Shown here in pieces: positions 45,019 through 55,459 of a DNA stretch of 64,000 bases. The stretch's first letter is position 1. Each line of letters begins with the position of its first letter. The position numbers and the translations under genes were made by a program. Source of the DNA: Hyphobacterium indicum. GTDB lineage: Bacteria; Pseudomonadota; Alphaproteobacteria; Caulobacterales; Maricaulaceae. The DNA is taken from positions 248,001-312,000 of the forward strand of contig NZ_QBDX01000001.1 of assembly GCF_003129605.1 (NCBI RefSeq), read 5' to 3'. The notes beneath the pieces were generated by a model. That model was not told the origin of the DNA, searched no databases, and saw only the letters and a list, made by a program, of their open reading frames with translations.

Positions 45019-46347
45019 TCAGGCCGCCTTTGTGTCCCGGCGCGCGTCCGCCTTGCGCAAAGGCAGCCGCGCCACAAAGCGCGAGCCGGTGCCCGGCAGG
45101 CTGGTTGCGGTCAGCTGCCCGCCCATCAGCTGGCAGAGCTGGCGCGAGATCGACAGGCCCAGCCCGGTCCCGCCATGCAGGCGGGTGGTCGAGGCATCCG
45201 CCTGCGTGAAGGGCTCGAACAGGCGTGCCAGTTTATCCGGCGCAATGCCCATACCGGTATCCTGCAGGATAAATTCCACCGCCTCCGGCTCGACCAGGAC
45301 CGACAGCCGCACCTGACCCTTCGAGGTGAATTTGACGGCGTTGGACACGAGATTGTTCAGAATCTGGCTGGTCCGCAGGGGGTCTCCGACAAACTGGCCA
45401 TAGACCTGTTCGGGCAGGTCGGTTGAAAAGGCCAGGCCCTTGGCTTCGGCCGTCAGGCCGTGAAGCGAGACCACAGTGTCGATGATATCCGCGAGGTCGA
45501 AACAGACCGCCTCGACCTGCAGCTCCCCGGCCTTGATCTTCGACATGTCCAGAATGTCGTTGAGCAGCGAGAGCAGCATCTCGGCGGATTTCTCGATGAT
45601 CTCGACCTGACCGCGCTGCGCCTCTCCAAGGTCCGACTGTTTCATAAGGGCTGCCATGCCCAGAATGCCATTCATCGGCGTCCGGATTTCATGACTCATA
45701 TTGGCGAGAAATGCGGACTTGGCCGCATTGCCGGCATTGGCCGCTTTTCGCGCCAGATCCAGCCGCTTGTTCGCCCGGTCCATTTCCCGATGGAAAAACA
45801 CAACAAATAGCGACAGCATGACCACGAAAATACTGAGCGTTATGGTGTTCCAGCGCGCCGCCACAGCTTCATCAAACCCGCCGGGAAGCCCCGGCAGGTG
45901 CGACCGGAACAGATACAGGCCGGCCACGGTGCCAATCGTCACAACACCGGCCGCAAATCCCGCCCGGTAGCCGATAAGAAAAGTCGCCAGAACCGGAATC
46001 CCGGCAAAATACAGGATCACCGGATTGGCCGGTCCGCCCATTGTTGTGGCCGGAAACAGGATCAACAGGAAGATCAGGGAGACAACCAGGGCGGAAATCA
46101 GTTTCAGCCGGCCGGTCCGGTAGAGGGCGAAAGGTGCGGCGAGACACAGCATCGGGCCGACCGAGCCGACCCAGGTTTGCACAGGATAGGCCTCAATCGT
46201 CTCGCCAAAGGTGGCCAGAGACGGCAAAACCCCCATGAGACCAATCCCGGTCGACAGGACAGCGAGTAATCTTTCCTGAGTGGTGCGGACCACATCGCCC
46301 TGGCGCTGTGACGGCCAGTAAACCTGTTTCAGCTGAGAAAGCCCCAT
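45019..46347 (-). CDS. Hybrid-free sensor histidine kinase with six membrane segments
   Basis: 442 aa from ATG 46347. Residues 24-186 form about six membrane helices (VLSTGIGLMGVLPSL, LISALVVSLIFLLILF, LYFAGIPVLATFLIG, TLSIFVVMLSLFVVFF). The catalytic region has H219 (SHEIRTPMNGILGM), an N box (NNLVSNAVKFT), G1 (DTGMGI), F (FEPFTQAD) and G2 (GGTGLGLSI). There is no receiver domain, and no response regulator gene is in the window, so it is an orphan here. The start is only 70 bases from ybgC and divergent. Confidence 0.9.
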   Translation of the reverse strand: MGLSQLKQVYWPSQRQGDVVRTTQERLLAVLSTGIGLMGVLPSLATFGETIEAYPVQTWVGSVGPMLCLAAPFALYRTGRLKLISALVVSLIFLLILFPATTMGGPANPVILYFAGIPVLATFLIGYRAGFAAGVVTIGTVAGLYLFRSHLPGLPGGFDEAVAARWNTITLSIFVVMLSLFVVFFHREMDRANKRLDLARKAANAGNAAKSAFLANMSHEIRTPMNGILGMAALMKQSDLGEAQRGQVEIIEKSAEMLLSLLNDILDMSKIKAGELQVEAVCFDLADIIDTVVSLHGLTAEAKGLAFSTDLPEQVYGQFVGDPLRTSQILNNLVSNAVKFTSKGQVRLSVLVEPEAVEFILQDTGMGIAPDKLARLFEPFTQADASTTRLHGGTGLGLSISRQLCQLMGGQLTATSLPGTGSRFVARLPLRKADARRDTKAA

Positions 46348-46417
46348 GGATCGCGCCGCGCCCGTCTGCCAATCTGGCAAAGCTACAGGCCGCACGGCTA
46401 CGAGGGAGTTAATCCGG

Positions 46418-46876
46418 ATGCCAAAACTCGATCCGTCCTGCGGTGCATGGGGTGAGGACCTCATTCACCGCCTTCCCGTACGCGTCTATTATGAAGACAC
46501 GGATTTTTCGCAGATCGTCTACCATGCCCGCTATCTGCATTTTTTCGAGCGCGGCCGCACCGAAAGCCTGCGGGCGCTGGGCGTGCACCATTCCGAACTG
46601 ATCAATTCCGATGACCCGGTCGCCTTCGCCGTCCGCTCCATGGACATTCAGTGGATCAAACCGGCGCGGGTCGATGAAGCCCTTGTCGTCGAAACCGTCT
46701 ACCGCCCCAATAAAGGGCCGCGCCTGCGCATGGACCAGACCATATGGCGCGGCGAGGACACGCTGTGCACGGCAAAAATCGAGGCGGTCATCATCGATCC
46801 GGCCGGCCGCCCGCGCCGCCCGCCGAAATGGATGATCGAGGTCTGGACGCCTGTGGTCACGGCGGCGCCGGAATGA
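46418..46876 (+). CDS. ybgC: Tol-Pal system-associated acyl-CoA thioesterase
   Basis: 152 aa from ATG 46418, with GAGGGAG 9 bases upstream. Hot-dog fold hallmark VRVYYEDTDFSQIVYHARYL has the catalytic Asp29, and FFERGRTE follows. It hydrolyses acyl-CoA or acyl-ACP thioesters and is usually the first gene of the tol-pal cluster, as here. It is separated from tolQ by 155 bases, so tolQ may have its own promoter. Confidence 0.93.
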   Translation: MPKLDPSCGAWGEDLIHRLPVRVYYEDTDFSQIVYHARYLHFFERGRTESLRALGVHHSELINSDDPVAFAVRSMDIQWIKPARVDEALVVETVYRPNKGPRLRMDQTIWRGEDTLCTAKIEAVIIDPAGRPRRPPKWMIEVWTPVVTAAPE

Positions 46877-47031
46877 CATCTGTCTCACAAATCCGCCGCA
46901 TTGTGACGCATATTTAAGACGCGTTTCACGCGCATCTGCTTGACGTGCCGCACCCGGTCCGGTTGGAAGCACAGGATTAACGCTTATCGGCGAAACCAGT
47001 GGCGTGTTTGCCGGGATGGAAAGGACGACGG

Positions 47032-47700
<669 letters not shown>

Positions 47701-47703
47701 TCC

Positions 47704-48159
47704 ATGGCCGGATCTGTCTCCTCAGGCGGCCGCCGCGGGCGCTGGCAACCCAAGGCCGAGATCAATGTGACGCCCTTTGTGGACGTCATGCTGGTCCTGC
47801 TCATCGTTTTCATGATCACAGCCCCGCTTCTGACCGTCGGCGTGCCGGTGGAATTGCCGGAAACCGAGGCCCGCAGCATGGCGGCTGATGACGAGCCGCT
47901 GACCGTCACGATCGGCGCCAATGGCGAGATATTCCTTCAGGAAACTGCCGTCGAACTGGACCAGCTGGTGCCGCGCCTGCAGGCGATAGGCGGCGCAGGC
48001 TTCGAAGGCCGAATCTTCATCCGTGCCGATGAAGCCGCCGACTATGGCTCCGTCGTGCGCGTGATGGCCCGGATTTCGTCTGCAGGCTATAGCAATCTCG
48101 GCCTTGTCACCGATCCGCTCAGCACGGGCAATCGGACGCGCGGCACAGCAGACAATTGA
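47704..48159 (+). CDS. tolR: Tol-Pal system protein TolR
   Basis: 151 aa. The cytoplasmic lead (KAEINVTPFVDVMLVLLIVF) holds the membrane helix with the proton-carrying Asp (VDVMLVLL), as in ExbD/TolR. The rest is the periplasmic domain with IFIRADEAADYG and VMARISSAGYSNLGLVT. It acts with TolQ as the motor stator. Confidence 0.95.
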   Translation: MAGSVSSGGRRGRWQPKAEINVTPFVDVMLVLLIVFMITAPLLTVGVPVELPETEARSMAADDEPLTVTIGANGEIFLQETAVELDQLVPRLQAIGGAGFEGRIFIRADEAADYGSVVRVMARISSAGYSNLGLVTDPLSTGNRTRGTADN

Positions 48160-48169
48160 CGGGCGGGGT

Positions 48170-48958
48170 ATGCGCACAGCTCTCGTAGTTCTCGCGTCGC
48201 TGCTCGTGCATGCCGGCTTTATCCTGGCGGGTCTGTTCTATTTCCCGCAGACCGTCCGCCAGTTCACGACCAGCCAGATCGTGCCGCTGGAGCTGATCAC
48301 CGAAATCGCGGAAGTGACCAACCTCCCCGAGGAAGAGGTCGAGGAAGATCCCGTCGAGGAAGAGGCACCACCGCCGGAACCGGAACCGGAGCCCGAACCG
48401 CCTCAGCCCGAGCCGGAAATCGACATGACCGCGGCGCCGGAAACAGAGCCGGCACCGGAGCCTGTACCCGTGGCCGAACCCGTGCCCGACCCGGAACCCG
48501 AGACACCTCCGGCGCAGTCCACGCCGCAACAGCCCGCGCCAAGCCGGGAGCAATCCTTCGATGACATGTTGCGCGATCTCGCGAATACGGTCGACAATGA
48601 TCGCGCCGGTTCATCCGGCAACCAGCAGCGGGCGGCCAATTCCAGCGAGGCCATCGGCGTGACGCTGGCGGACAGTATCCGCAGTCAGGCCCAGCGCTGC
48701 TATCGCGGCTCTGCCGATGCGCCCGATCCGGAACGCCTGATCGTGGTGATCCGCGTCCGGCTCAATCGGGACGGCAGCCTTGATGGTCAACCGGATGTCT
48801 TCAACCGCCAGGCTATCGACCTGTCGGGTGACCGATACTGGCGTGTGGCAAGGGACCGGGCGCTGGCGGCGGTCATTGATTGCGCGCCCTATCGTCTGCC
48901 TGCCGAACATTTTTCCATCTGGCGCCGCATAGATGTCACTTTTCGCAACGAGACTTGA
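48170..48958 (+). CDS. tolA: Tol-Pal system protein TolA
   Basis: 262 aa from ATG 48170, with GGGCGGGG just before. One N-terminal membrane helix (LVVLASLLVHAGFILAGLFYF) is followed by a Pro/Glu-rich spacer at about 60-115 (EPEPEPEPPQPEPE) in place of the long Ala/Lys helix of E. coli TolA. A C-terminal domain of about 100 residues (GVTLADSIRSQAQRCY, VVIRVRLNRDGSLDGQP) should bind Pal/TolB. The spacer is typical of alphaproteobacteria. Confidence 0.9.
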   Translation: MRTALVVLASLLVHAGFILAGLFYFPQTVRQFTTSQIVPLELITEIAEVTNLPEEEVEEDPVEEEAPPPEPEPEPEPPQPEPEIDMTAAPETEPAPEPVPVAEPVPDPEPETPPAQSTPQQPAPSREQSFDDMLRDLANTVDNDRAGSSGNQQRAANSSEAIGVTLADSIRSQAQRCYRGSADAPDPERLIVVIRVRLNRDGSLDGQPDVFNRQAIDLSGDRYWRVARDRALAAVIDCAPYRLPAEHFSIWRRIDVTFRNET

Positions 48959-48996
48959 TGTTATCCTGCTCGCGCGTTTCCGGAGACCCGAAACCC

Positions 48997-50349
48997 ATGA
49001 CCCTTATTTTCAGACTTTTATCCGTATTGATCCTTCTGTCCGTGCCATCAGCCGCACTGGCGCAGCAGCCGCTGCAAGTGGATATCGCCCGGGGTCACCT
49101 CGAGCCCACACCGATCGCCATTCCCGACTTCATCGACGCGGGCGGCACGGATTCACGCGGCGCCGATATTGCCGGTGTGATCGCCGCGGACCTGGAAAGC
49201 TCCGGCCTGTTCACCACCGTCGATGAGCGCGCCTTCATCGAGGACATCCAGGACTTCAACCTGCGCCCCCGCTTTCAGGACTGGCGCGTCATCAATGCCG
49301 ATGCGCTGCTGATCGGGCAGGTCACGCGCCAGAATGATGGCCGCCTGCTGGTCGGCTTCCGGCTCTGGGACACACGCCTTCAGGAACAGATGGTCGGCCT
49401 GCAATTTGTCACCGCGCCGGAAAACTGGCGCCGGGTGGCGCACCGGGTCGCCGACGCGGTCTATGAGCGCCTGACCGGAGAGAGCGGCTATTTCGACACC
49501 CGCGTCATTTACGTCTCCGAAGGGCTCGGCCCGCGCGGCGAACCCGTGCGCCGGCTCGCCATGATGGATCAGGACGGGGCCAATCCCTCCTTCCTGACCG
49601 ACCGGTCCTACTGGTCGCTCCTGCCCAATTATTCGCCAAGCGCCCAGCAAATCACCTATGTGTCCTTCCTCGACGGGCAGGCCACGACCTATGTCTACGA
49701 TCTGGAAAGCGGCCGCCAGGAAGCGCTGTTTGCCTCCGGCGGCACCGGGCTGGCGCGGGTCGATCCGGACGGGCAATCCCTGTCGGCACGGTTTTCGCCG
49801 AATGGGGAGCAACTCGCCGTCTCGATCGAATTGCAGGCCGGTCACGACATTCACCTGTTTGACCTGCGGTCGCGCAATCTGCGCCGCCTCACCGAGCACC
49901 CGGCCGATGATGTCGAACCCAGCTTTGCGCCGGACGGAGACCGGATCGTGTTTTCGTCGAGCCGCAGCGGCGGCTCGCAGCTTTATGTCATGCCGGTCAA
50001 TGGCGGCGAGGCCCAGCGGGTTTCCTTCGGTGAAGGCCGCTATACCGCACCGGTCTGGTCGCCGCGCGGCGATCTCATCGCCTTCGTCAAACAGCATAAT
50101 GGCCAGTTCTCCCTCGGCGTGGTCGATGCCGGCGGGTCCGGCGAGGAACGCATCCTCTATCAGGGCTACTATGTCGACACACCGGCCTGGTCGCCGAATG
50201 GACGGGTGATCCTGTTCACACGGGGAGATCGCGGCCGCGAGGGAACCGAGTATGAAATCTGGAGTGTGGACCTCGCCGGCTTCAATTTGCGTCGTATGCC
50301 GATCTCCGGACAATCGTCCGATCCGGCCTGGTCGCCCTTGATCGAATAG
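48997..50349 (+). CDS. tolB: Tol-Pal system periplasmic protein TolB
   Basis: 450 aa from ATG 48997. A signal peptide (SVLILLSVPSAALAQ) is followed by the N-terminal domain (PIAIPDFIDAGG, ADIAGVIAADLESSGLF) and a six-bladed WD40-like propeller (YWSLLPNYSPSAQQITYVSF, VEPSFAPDGDRIVFSSSRSG, TAPVWSPRGDLIAFV). It binds Pal in the periplasm and links it to TolA. Confidence 0.96.
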   Translation: MTLIFRLLSVLILLSVPSAALAQQPLQVDIARGHLEPTPIAIPDFIDAGGTDSRGADIAGVIAADLESSGLFTTVDERAFIEDIQDFNLRPRFQDWRVINADALLIGQVTRQNDGRLLVGFRLWDTRLQEQMVGLQFVTAPENWRRVAHRVADAVYERLTGESGYFDTRVIYVSEGLGPRGEPVRRLAMMDQDGANPSFLTDRSYWSLLPNYSPSAQQITYVSFLDGQATTYVYDLESGRQEALFASGGTGLARVDPDGQSLSARFSPNGEQLAVSIELQAGHDIHLFDLRSRNLRRLTEHPADDVEPSFAPDGDRIVFSSSRSGGSQLYVMPVNGGEAQRVSFGEGRYTAPVWSPRGDLIAFVKQHNGQFSLGVVDAGGSGEERILYQGYYVDTPAWSPNGRVILFTRGDRGREGTEYEIWSVDLAGFNLRRMPISGQSSDPAWSPLIE

Positions 50350-50511
50350 GGGTTTTGGCAGTAGCGTGTTGCAAGGCACGCAAGACAGACCGTCATCAGG
50401 CGGAAAAACAGCCTGAAATGAATGTTCTGTCTCGAAATTGGCATAATCGTGCGTATTGGTGGAGGTTCCGGGGGCTGGCTTAGACCCGGTTAGATGAGGG
50501 ATAGCACTCCA

Positions 50512-51033
50512 ATGAAGTTCAAACTTTTCATGATTGCGGGCATGTCGGCGGTTCTGGCCGCCTGCGCGTCCACACCGCCGGCGACAACCGAAGCCCCGCC
50601 CTCGGAACCGCCACAGACCACGCGGACCGATACGCCGGGCACGGTTGACCAGGGGCCTGTTCCGGGAACGGAAGCCCATTTCGTGGCCACGGCCGGTGAC
50701 CGGGTTTTCTACGATCTCGACCGGTCGACGCTGACCGCCGCAGGCCGTGAGACCCTGCGCCGTCAGGCCGACTGGCTGAACGCCTATCCGGGCACCGACA
50801 TCCTGATTGCGGGCAATTGCGATGAGCGCGGCACGCGCGAATACAATCTCGCACTCGGCGCGCGCCGGGCCAATGCGGCCCGCGACTATCTGGTCAGCCT
50901 CGGCGTTTCGCCGTCGCGCATCCAGACGGTCTCCTATGGCAAGGAACGCCCGACCTGCCGCGAGTCCAGCGAACGCTGCTGGGCACTCAACCGCAACGCC
51001 ATCACCATGATATCCGGTGGCGTCACGGGCTAG
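50512..51033 (+). CDS. pal: Peptidoglycan-associated lipoprotein Pal
   Basis: 173 aa from ATG 50512. A lipobox LAAC (Cys18) marks an outer-membrane lipoprotein. A Pro/Thr-rich linker then leads to an OmpA-like domain with VFYDLDRSTLTAAG, LIAGNCDERGTREYNLALG and GARRANAARDYLVSLGV, whose Asp and Arg bind diaminopimelate in peptidoglycan. An upstream ATG at 50494 is possible but would spoil the signal peptide. A strong terminator follows at 51055. Confidence 0.95.
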   Translation: MKFKLFMIAGMSAVLAACASTPPATTEAPPSEPPQTTRTDTPGTVDQGPVPGTEAHFVATAGDRVFYDLDRSTLTAAGRETLRRQADWLNAYPGTDILIAGNCDERGTREYNLALGARRANAARDYLVSLGVSPSRIQTVSYGKERPTCRESSERCWALNRNAITMISGGVTG

Positions 51034-51054
51034 GTCCGGACCTCCGTCCAGAAC

Positions 51055-51090
51055 AACGCCCGCAGCCACATGCTGCGGGCGTTTTTCTTT
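51055..51090 (+). terminator. Rho-independent terminator after pal
   Basis: CGCCCGCAG (51057-51065) pairs with CTGCGGGCG (51073-51081) around a 7-base loop, followed by five T. It should end most tol-pal transcripts before cpoB. Confidence 0.9.
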
Positions 51091-51159
51091 GTTAATCCCG
51101 CCGCCGTATTTTCGCCGCCTCCATGACTTATCCCGTGCCGGAACCGGCCGAAGACAGGG

Positions 51160-52092
51160 ATGACCCCCACGATGATCCGATACCTCCTTCTCCCCCTTTT
51201 GATTTTTGTGTTCAGCGCCCCTGCGGACGCCCAATCGCGCCGCGAGCTGGCCCGCCGTCTGGATGCCGTCGAGGCCCGGCTCGCCGAAACCGAAACGCGG
51301 CGAATTGCCCAGACGGATCAGTTGCTGACCCGTATCGCCGATCTGGAATTCCAGGTGCAGCAGGCCACCGGCCAGACCGAGAGGCTGGAGTTTGAAAATC
51401 GCCAGCTCGGCCAGCGCATCGACGCCCAGGACCGGGAAATCCAGCGCCTGCGCACGCAGCTGGAGGCCTATCGCAACCCGCCAGAGCCGCAATTTGATGC
51501 CGAAGGCAATCCGGTTGACCCGGTCGCCGAAGACGCGGCCATGACCGGTACGGGAGAGCGCACCTCCAACAGTGGCGGCCCGCGTGACCTGACCGGGGGG
51601 CGGCTCGCCGTGACCGATGCCAGCGACCCTTACGCGGATGAGCGCGCCGCAGCGACCCGGCCGCTCGGCAGCCATCTGGCCAGTGCCGCCGATGCGACGC
51701 CATTGATGACTGCGGACCAGGCCTATGGCCAGGCGCGGGCGCGGCTGATGGATGGCGATTTCGACGGGGCCCAGGAGGATTTCACGGCTTTCATCGCCGA
51801 ATTCCCGGAGGACGGGCGGATGGATGAGGCCTGGTTCTGGCTGGGCGAGACCCATTATGTGCGCGGCGATTACGCTTCGGCAGCGGAGGCCTATATCACC
51901 TCCCTGCGCGAGGAACGTGATGGCGCAGTGGCACCGGATGCGCTGGTGCGCCTCGCTTCATCGCTGGGCGCGCTGGGCCGCAATGAAGAAGCCTGCCAGA
52001 CGCTGGCGCGCTTCTCGCGGGAATTCCCGTCCGCGGGTCCCAATGCCACGGCCCGCGCCGAGCGCGAGGCGTTGCGCGCCGGGTGCCGCTAG
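51160..52092 (+). CDS. cpoB: Cell division coordinator CpoB (YbgF)
   Basis: 310 aa. A signal peptide (LLLPLLIFVFSAPADAQ) is followed by a coiled coil at about 30-105 (ARRLDAVEARLAETETRR, LEFENRQLGQRIDAQDRE) and a C-terminal TPR block (AYGQARARLMDGDFDGAQED, AWFWLGETHYVRGDYASAAE). It links Tol-Pal to peptidoglycan synthesis at the septum. The start may be at the second Met (51172). The 3' end overlaps the tilS GTG by 10 bases. Confidence 0.92.
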   Translation: MTPTMIRYLLLPLLIFVFSAPADAQSRRELARRLDAVEARLAETETRRIAQTDQLLTRIADLEFQVQQATGQTERLEFENRQLGQRIDAQDREIQRLRTQLEAYRNPPEPQFDAEGNPVDPVAEDAAMTGTGERTSNSGGPRDLTGGRLAVTDASDPYADERAAATRPLGSHLASAADATPLMTADQAYGQARARLMDGDFDGAQEDFTAFIAEFPEDGRMDEAWFWLGETHYVRGDYASAAEAYITSLREERDGAVAPDALVRLASSLGALGRNEEACQTLARFSREFPSAGPNATARAEREALRAGCR

Positions 52093-53423
52093 AGCCGCTG
52101 GACTTCAATCCCGATACCGTCCGCCACCGGCTCGGAGGGCTGGGCCCGGCGCCCTGTCTTCTCGGACTGTCAGGCGGCGGTGATTCCACTGCGCTTTTGC
52201 TGATCGCAGCGGGCTGGGCCCGCAGACAGGGCGCCACCCTGATCCCGGTGGTCATCGACCATGGCGTGCGGCCGGAAAGCGCCGGTGAAGCGGACCGGGC
52301 GGTGTGGCGCGCGCGTCAACTCGGCCTGTCACCCGTCATCATCCGGTGGGAGGGTGAAAAACCGGCCACCGGCCTGCAAGCGGCGGCGCGTGATTTCCGG
52401 CTTCAGACCTTCGCCCGCCTGGCAAACCGGCATGGCGCAAAAACCGTCCTGCTCGGCCATACACGCGATGACCAGGCGGAAACCGTCTGGATGCGCCTGC
52501 AGGCGGGCGGCGGTCCGGACGCACTCTGCGGCATGGCCATGCACAGCGCCTTGCCGCTCTGGCCAGAGGGCCGGGGCGTGTCGATTGTCCGGCCCTTGCT
52601 GGACATCTCCCGGGCGCAATTGCGCGTCTGGCTGACGCAGCAGGGCGAAAACTGGGTGGATGACCCCTCCAATGACAACCGCACCTTCACGCGGGTGCGT
52701 AACCGCCAGACGCTCGCCCGCCTCGCGGCAGAAGGGTTTGACCCGGACGCTCTGTGTGCCCTGTCAGAGAAGTTCCGGGCTGTCCGGACGCAGATGTCAG
52801 AGGCGGCGGCAAGGGAAATCATGACGTCCGTGACTCTGCTGGGCTGGGGCGGTGTCAGATTGCCTGCGGACATGGCGGCGCCTCACGCTGTGAAAATCAT
52901 GGACGCGGCGCGGGCGGCGGCCAGCGGCGATCCGGTTTCGCGGCCGGAAGCCTCGCGGCGTTTGTGGGCGGCCTTTCAGGCGGAAAAACCGGCCACCGCC
53001 GGGGGCGCAGCGCTGAGCCGGCACAGGGAAGACTGGTATCTGGTTCGTGATCCCGGCGCGGTCGGCGGCCGTGCCGATGGCACTTCAGGCCCGGTCAGCT
53101 TCATTGAAGCCGGAAATGTCCGGATCTGGGACGGCCGGTTTGAAATCTCCGGCCGGAATGTTCAGATCAATTGTCTGGGAAAGGCCTATCCGCGCGAAAT
53201 CAGTGCGGAAAGTCTGGCCGGTATTCCGCCCGTCGCCCGCCCCGGCCTGCCCCTGATGCGTCCGCCCGGCGGCGCGCCCGGCATTCCGGGAATCACAGCA
53301 GAGACCGGCGGATTGGCGAAATGGCTTGCGCCGGAGCTGATTTGCCGGAATCTGTTTGAGGACAGGCCGCCCGCATGGTTTGATATGCAACTGCGCGACG
53401 AAACGGCGCAAGGCTCGCAATAA
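52083..53423 (+). CDS. tilS: tRNA(Ile)-lysidine synthase
   Basis: 446 aa from GTG 52083, inside the end of cpoB. It has the PP-loop SGGGDS (30-35), VVIDHGVRPESAGEA, LLGHTRDDQAETVWMRL and ENWVDDPSNDN, the latter being the TilS tRNA-binding signature. It changes C34 to lysidine in tRNA-Ile(CAU). In alphaproteobacteria it is commonly between cpoB and ftsH, as here. Confidence 0.95.
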   Translation: MPLEPLDFNPDTVRHRLGGLGPAPCLLGLSGGGDSTALLLIAAGWARRQGATLIPVVIDHGVRPESAGEADRAVWRARQLGLSPVIIRWEGEKPATGLQAAARDFRLQTFARLANRHGAKTVLLGHTRDDQAETVWMRLQAGGGPDALCGMAMHSALPLWPEGRGVSIVRPLLDISRAQLRVWLTQQGENWVDDPSNDNRTFTRVRNRQTLARLAAEGFDPDALCALSEKFRAVRTQMSEAAAREIMTSVTLLGWGGVRLPADMAAPHAVKIMDAARAAASGDPVSRPEASRRLWAAFQAEKPATAGGAALSRHREDWYLVRDPGAVGGRADGTSGPVSFIEAGNVRIWDGRFEISGRNVQINCLGKAYPREISAESLAGIPPVARPGLPLMRPPGGAPGIPGITAETGGLAKWLAPELICRNLFEDRPPAWFDMQLRDETAQGSQ

Positions 53424-53477
53424 CCGCTTTTATACCCCATATCGGGACAGAGACGACGTATAGCGACGGAAAATGAC

Positions 53478-55403
53478 ATGAATATTCGCAATCTGATGAT
53501 CTGGGCCATCATGATCCTCCTCCTGGTGGCGCTCTTCAATCTGCTGCAGCCCTCGCAGGCGGGAACCGGTTCGGAAGAATTGAGCTATACCCGCTTCATC
53601 CAGCGGGTGGAGAATGACCAGATCAACAGCGTGGTCATTGATGGCGGCACGATCATCAGTGCCGATGGCACCGTGCGCGCCTTCATTCCGGAAAACGATT
53701 CCGGCATGTATGAAATTCTCCGCGCCAACGAGGTCGACGTCACCACCCGTCCGGCCGATTCCGGCTTCAGCTTTTTCAGTGTTCTGCTCGGCTGGTTCCC
53801 CTTCCTCCTGCTGATCGGGGTCTGGATCTATTTCATGCGCCAGATGCAGGGCGGTGGCCGCGGTGGTGCGATGGGCTTTGGCAAGTCCAAGGCCCGCCTG
53901 CTGACCGAGAAATCCGGCCGCGTCACCTTTGACGATGTCGCCGGTATCGATGAAGCCAAGGAAGAGCTCCAGGAAATCGTCGAATTCCTGAAAGACCCGT
54001 CCAAATTCCAGCGCCTCGGCGGCAAGATCCCGAAAGGTGCTCTGCTGATCGGCCCGCCCGGAACCGGCAAGACGCTGACCGCGCGCGCCGTCGCCGGTGA
54101 GGCCAATGTGCCCTTCTTCACCATTTCCGGTTCGGACTTCGTCGAAATGTTCGTCGGCGTGGGTGCCAGCCGCGTCCGCGACATGTTCGAACAGGCCAAG
54201 AAAAACGCCCCTTGCATCATCTTCATTGACGAGATTGATGCCGTCGGCCGCTCACGCGGTGCCGGTCTTGGCGGCGGTAATGACGAGCGCGAACAAACGC
54301 TCAACCAGCTGCTGGTCGAGATGGACGGGTTCGAGGCCAATGAAGGCATCATCCTGATCGCCGCGACCAACCGCCCCGATGTGCTCGACCCGGCGCTGCT
54401 GCGCCCCGGCCGCTTTGACCGTCAGGTTGTCGTGCCCAATCCGGACATTATCGGCCGCGAGAAAATCCTCAAAGTGCACATGCGCAATGTGCCGATTGCC
54501 GAGGATGTCGAGCCCAAGGTCATTGCCCGCGGCACGCCCGGCTTTTCCGGTGCCGATCTCGCCAACCTGGTCAATGAGGCCGCGCTGCTGGCCGCCCGCC
54601 GCAACAAGCGCATTGTCTCCATGGCCGAGTTCGAGGATGCCAAGGACAAGGTAATGATGGGGCCGGAACGCCGCTCCATGGTCATGTCCGACAAGGAAAA
54701 GGAACTGACCGCCTGGCACGAGGCCGGCCACGCCATTGTCGCGCTAAACGTGCCGGAAACCGATCCGGTACACAAAGCCACCATCATTCCGCGTGGCCGC
54801 GCACTGGGCATGGTCATGCGTCTGCCGGAAGCCGACAAGCTGTCGGAAAACTACACCCAGATGACCTCGCACCTGGCCATCGCCATGGGGGGGCGGGTCG
54901 CCGAGGAGCTGAAATTCGGCAAGGAACGCATCACTTCCGGAGCGTCATCGGACATCAAGCAGGCCACGCAGGTCGCCCGCGCCATGATCACCCAGTGGGG
55001 CTTCTCCGACAAGCTCGGCACCATCGATTATTCCGATGGCGATGGCCAGAATGTCTTCCTCGGCCAGGAGCTGACCCGCTCCAAATCCGTGTCCGGTGAA
55101 ACCGCGCGCATCATCGAGGAAGAAGTCCGCCGCCTGATCGACGAGGCCAATGAGACCGCGCGCAAGATCCTGACCGAGAAGCGCAAGGACTGGGAAACGC
55201 TGGCCGAAGGCCTGCTGGAATACGAAACCCTGTCGGGTCCGGAGATCACCGAACTCCTGAAGGGCAATCCGCCCGTCCGCGAGACCAGTGAACCGCCCTC
55301 CAGGGATGATACGCCCTCCGGTGCCGTGCCGGTGACCGAGGATGACGAGGCCGACGACAAGGGCTCCGAACCCTCCGGCGGACCGGCTCCGCAAGGGGCG
55401 TGA
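53478..55403 (+). CDS. ftsH: ATP-dependent zinc metalloprotease FtsH
   Basis: 641 aa. Two membrane helices (5-23 and 100-120) flank a periplasmic loop. The AAA+ module has Walker A GPPGTGKT (192-199), Walker B IIFIDE (247-252) and the SRH with [18 protein letters not shown]. The protease has HEAGH (414-418). The C-terminus is acidic and Pro-rich. It degrades membrane and regulatory proteins such as LpxC and sigma32 in other bacteria. Confidence 0.97.
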   Translation: MNIRNLMIWAIMILLLVALFNLLQPSQAGTGSEELSYTRFIQRVENDQINSVVIDGGTIISADGTVRAFIPENDSGMYEILRANEVDVTTRPADSGFSFFSVLLGWFPFLLLIGVWIYFMRQMQGGGRGGAMGFGKSKARLLTEKSGRVTFDDVAGIDEAKEELQEIVEFLKDPSKFQRLGGKIPKGALLIGPPGTGKTLTARAVAGEANVPFFTISGSDFVEMFVGVGASRVRDMFEQAKKNAPCIIFIDEIDAVGRSRGAGLGGGNDEREQTLNQLLVEMDGFEANEGIILIAATNRPDVLDPALLRPGRFDRQVVVPNPDIIGREKILKVHMRNVPIAEDVEPKVIARGTPGFSGADLANLVNEAALLAARRNKRIVSMAEFEDAKDKVMMGPERRSMVMSDKEKELTAWHEAGHAIVALNVPETDPVHKATIIPRGRALGMVMRLPEADKLSENYTQMTSHLAIAMGGRVAEELKFGKERITSGASSDIKQATQVARAMITQWGFSDKLGTIDYSDGDGQNVFLGQELTRSKSVSGETARIIEEEVRRLIDEANETARKILTEKRKDWETLAEGLLEYETLSGPEITELLKGNPPVRETSEPPSRDDTPSGAVPVTEDDEADDKGSEPSGGPAPQGA

Positions 55404-55407
55404 TAGA

Positions 55408-55432
55408 AAAGGGTGCCCGAGGGGCACCCTTT
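55408..55432. terminator. Bidirectional terminator after ftsH
   Basis: AAAGGGTGCCC, loop GAG, GGGCACCCTTT: a tight hairpin flanked by A and T runs that can serve ftsH (rightward) and the convergent secreted-protein gene (leftward). Confidence 0.85.
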
Positions 55433-55459
55433 ACACAACGGGGCTGACCGTGGTGCCCG

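Noticed and set aside
46914-46928. CtrA-like half-match TTAA-N7-TTCA before tolQ
   Set aside because: One half does not fit TTAA, and a single imperfect 8-base match is expected by chance.
49153-51855. Open frame of 900 codons on the minus strand across tolB, pal and cpoB
   Set aside because: It is antisense to three certain genes; in high-GC coding sequence such frames are common, and its translation has no recognisable domain.
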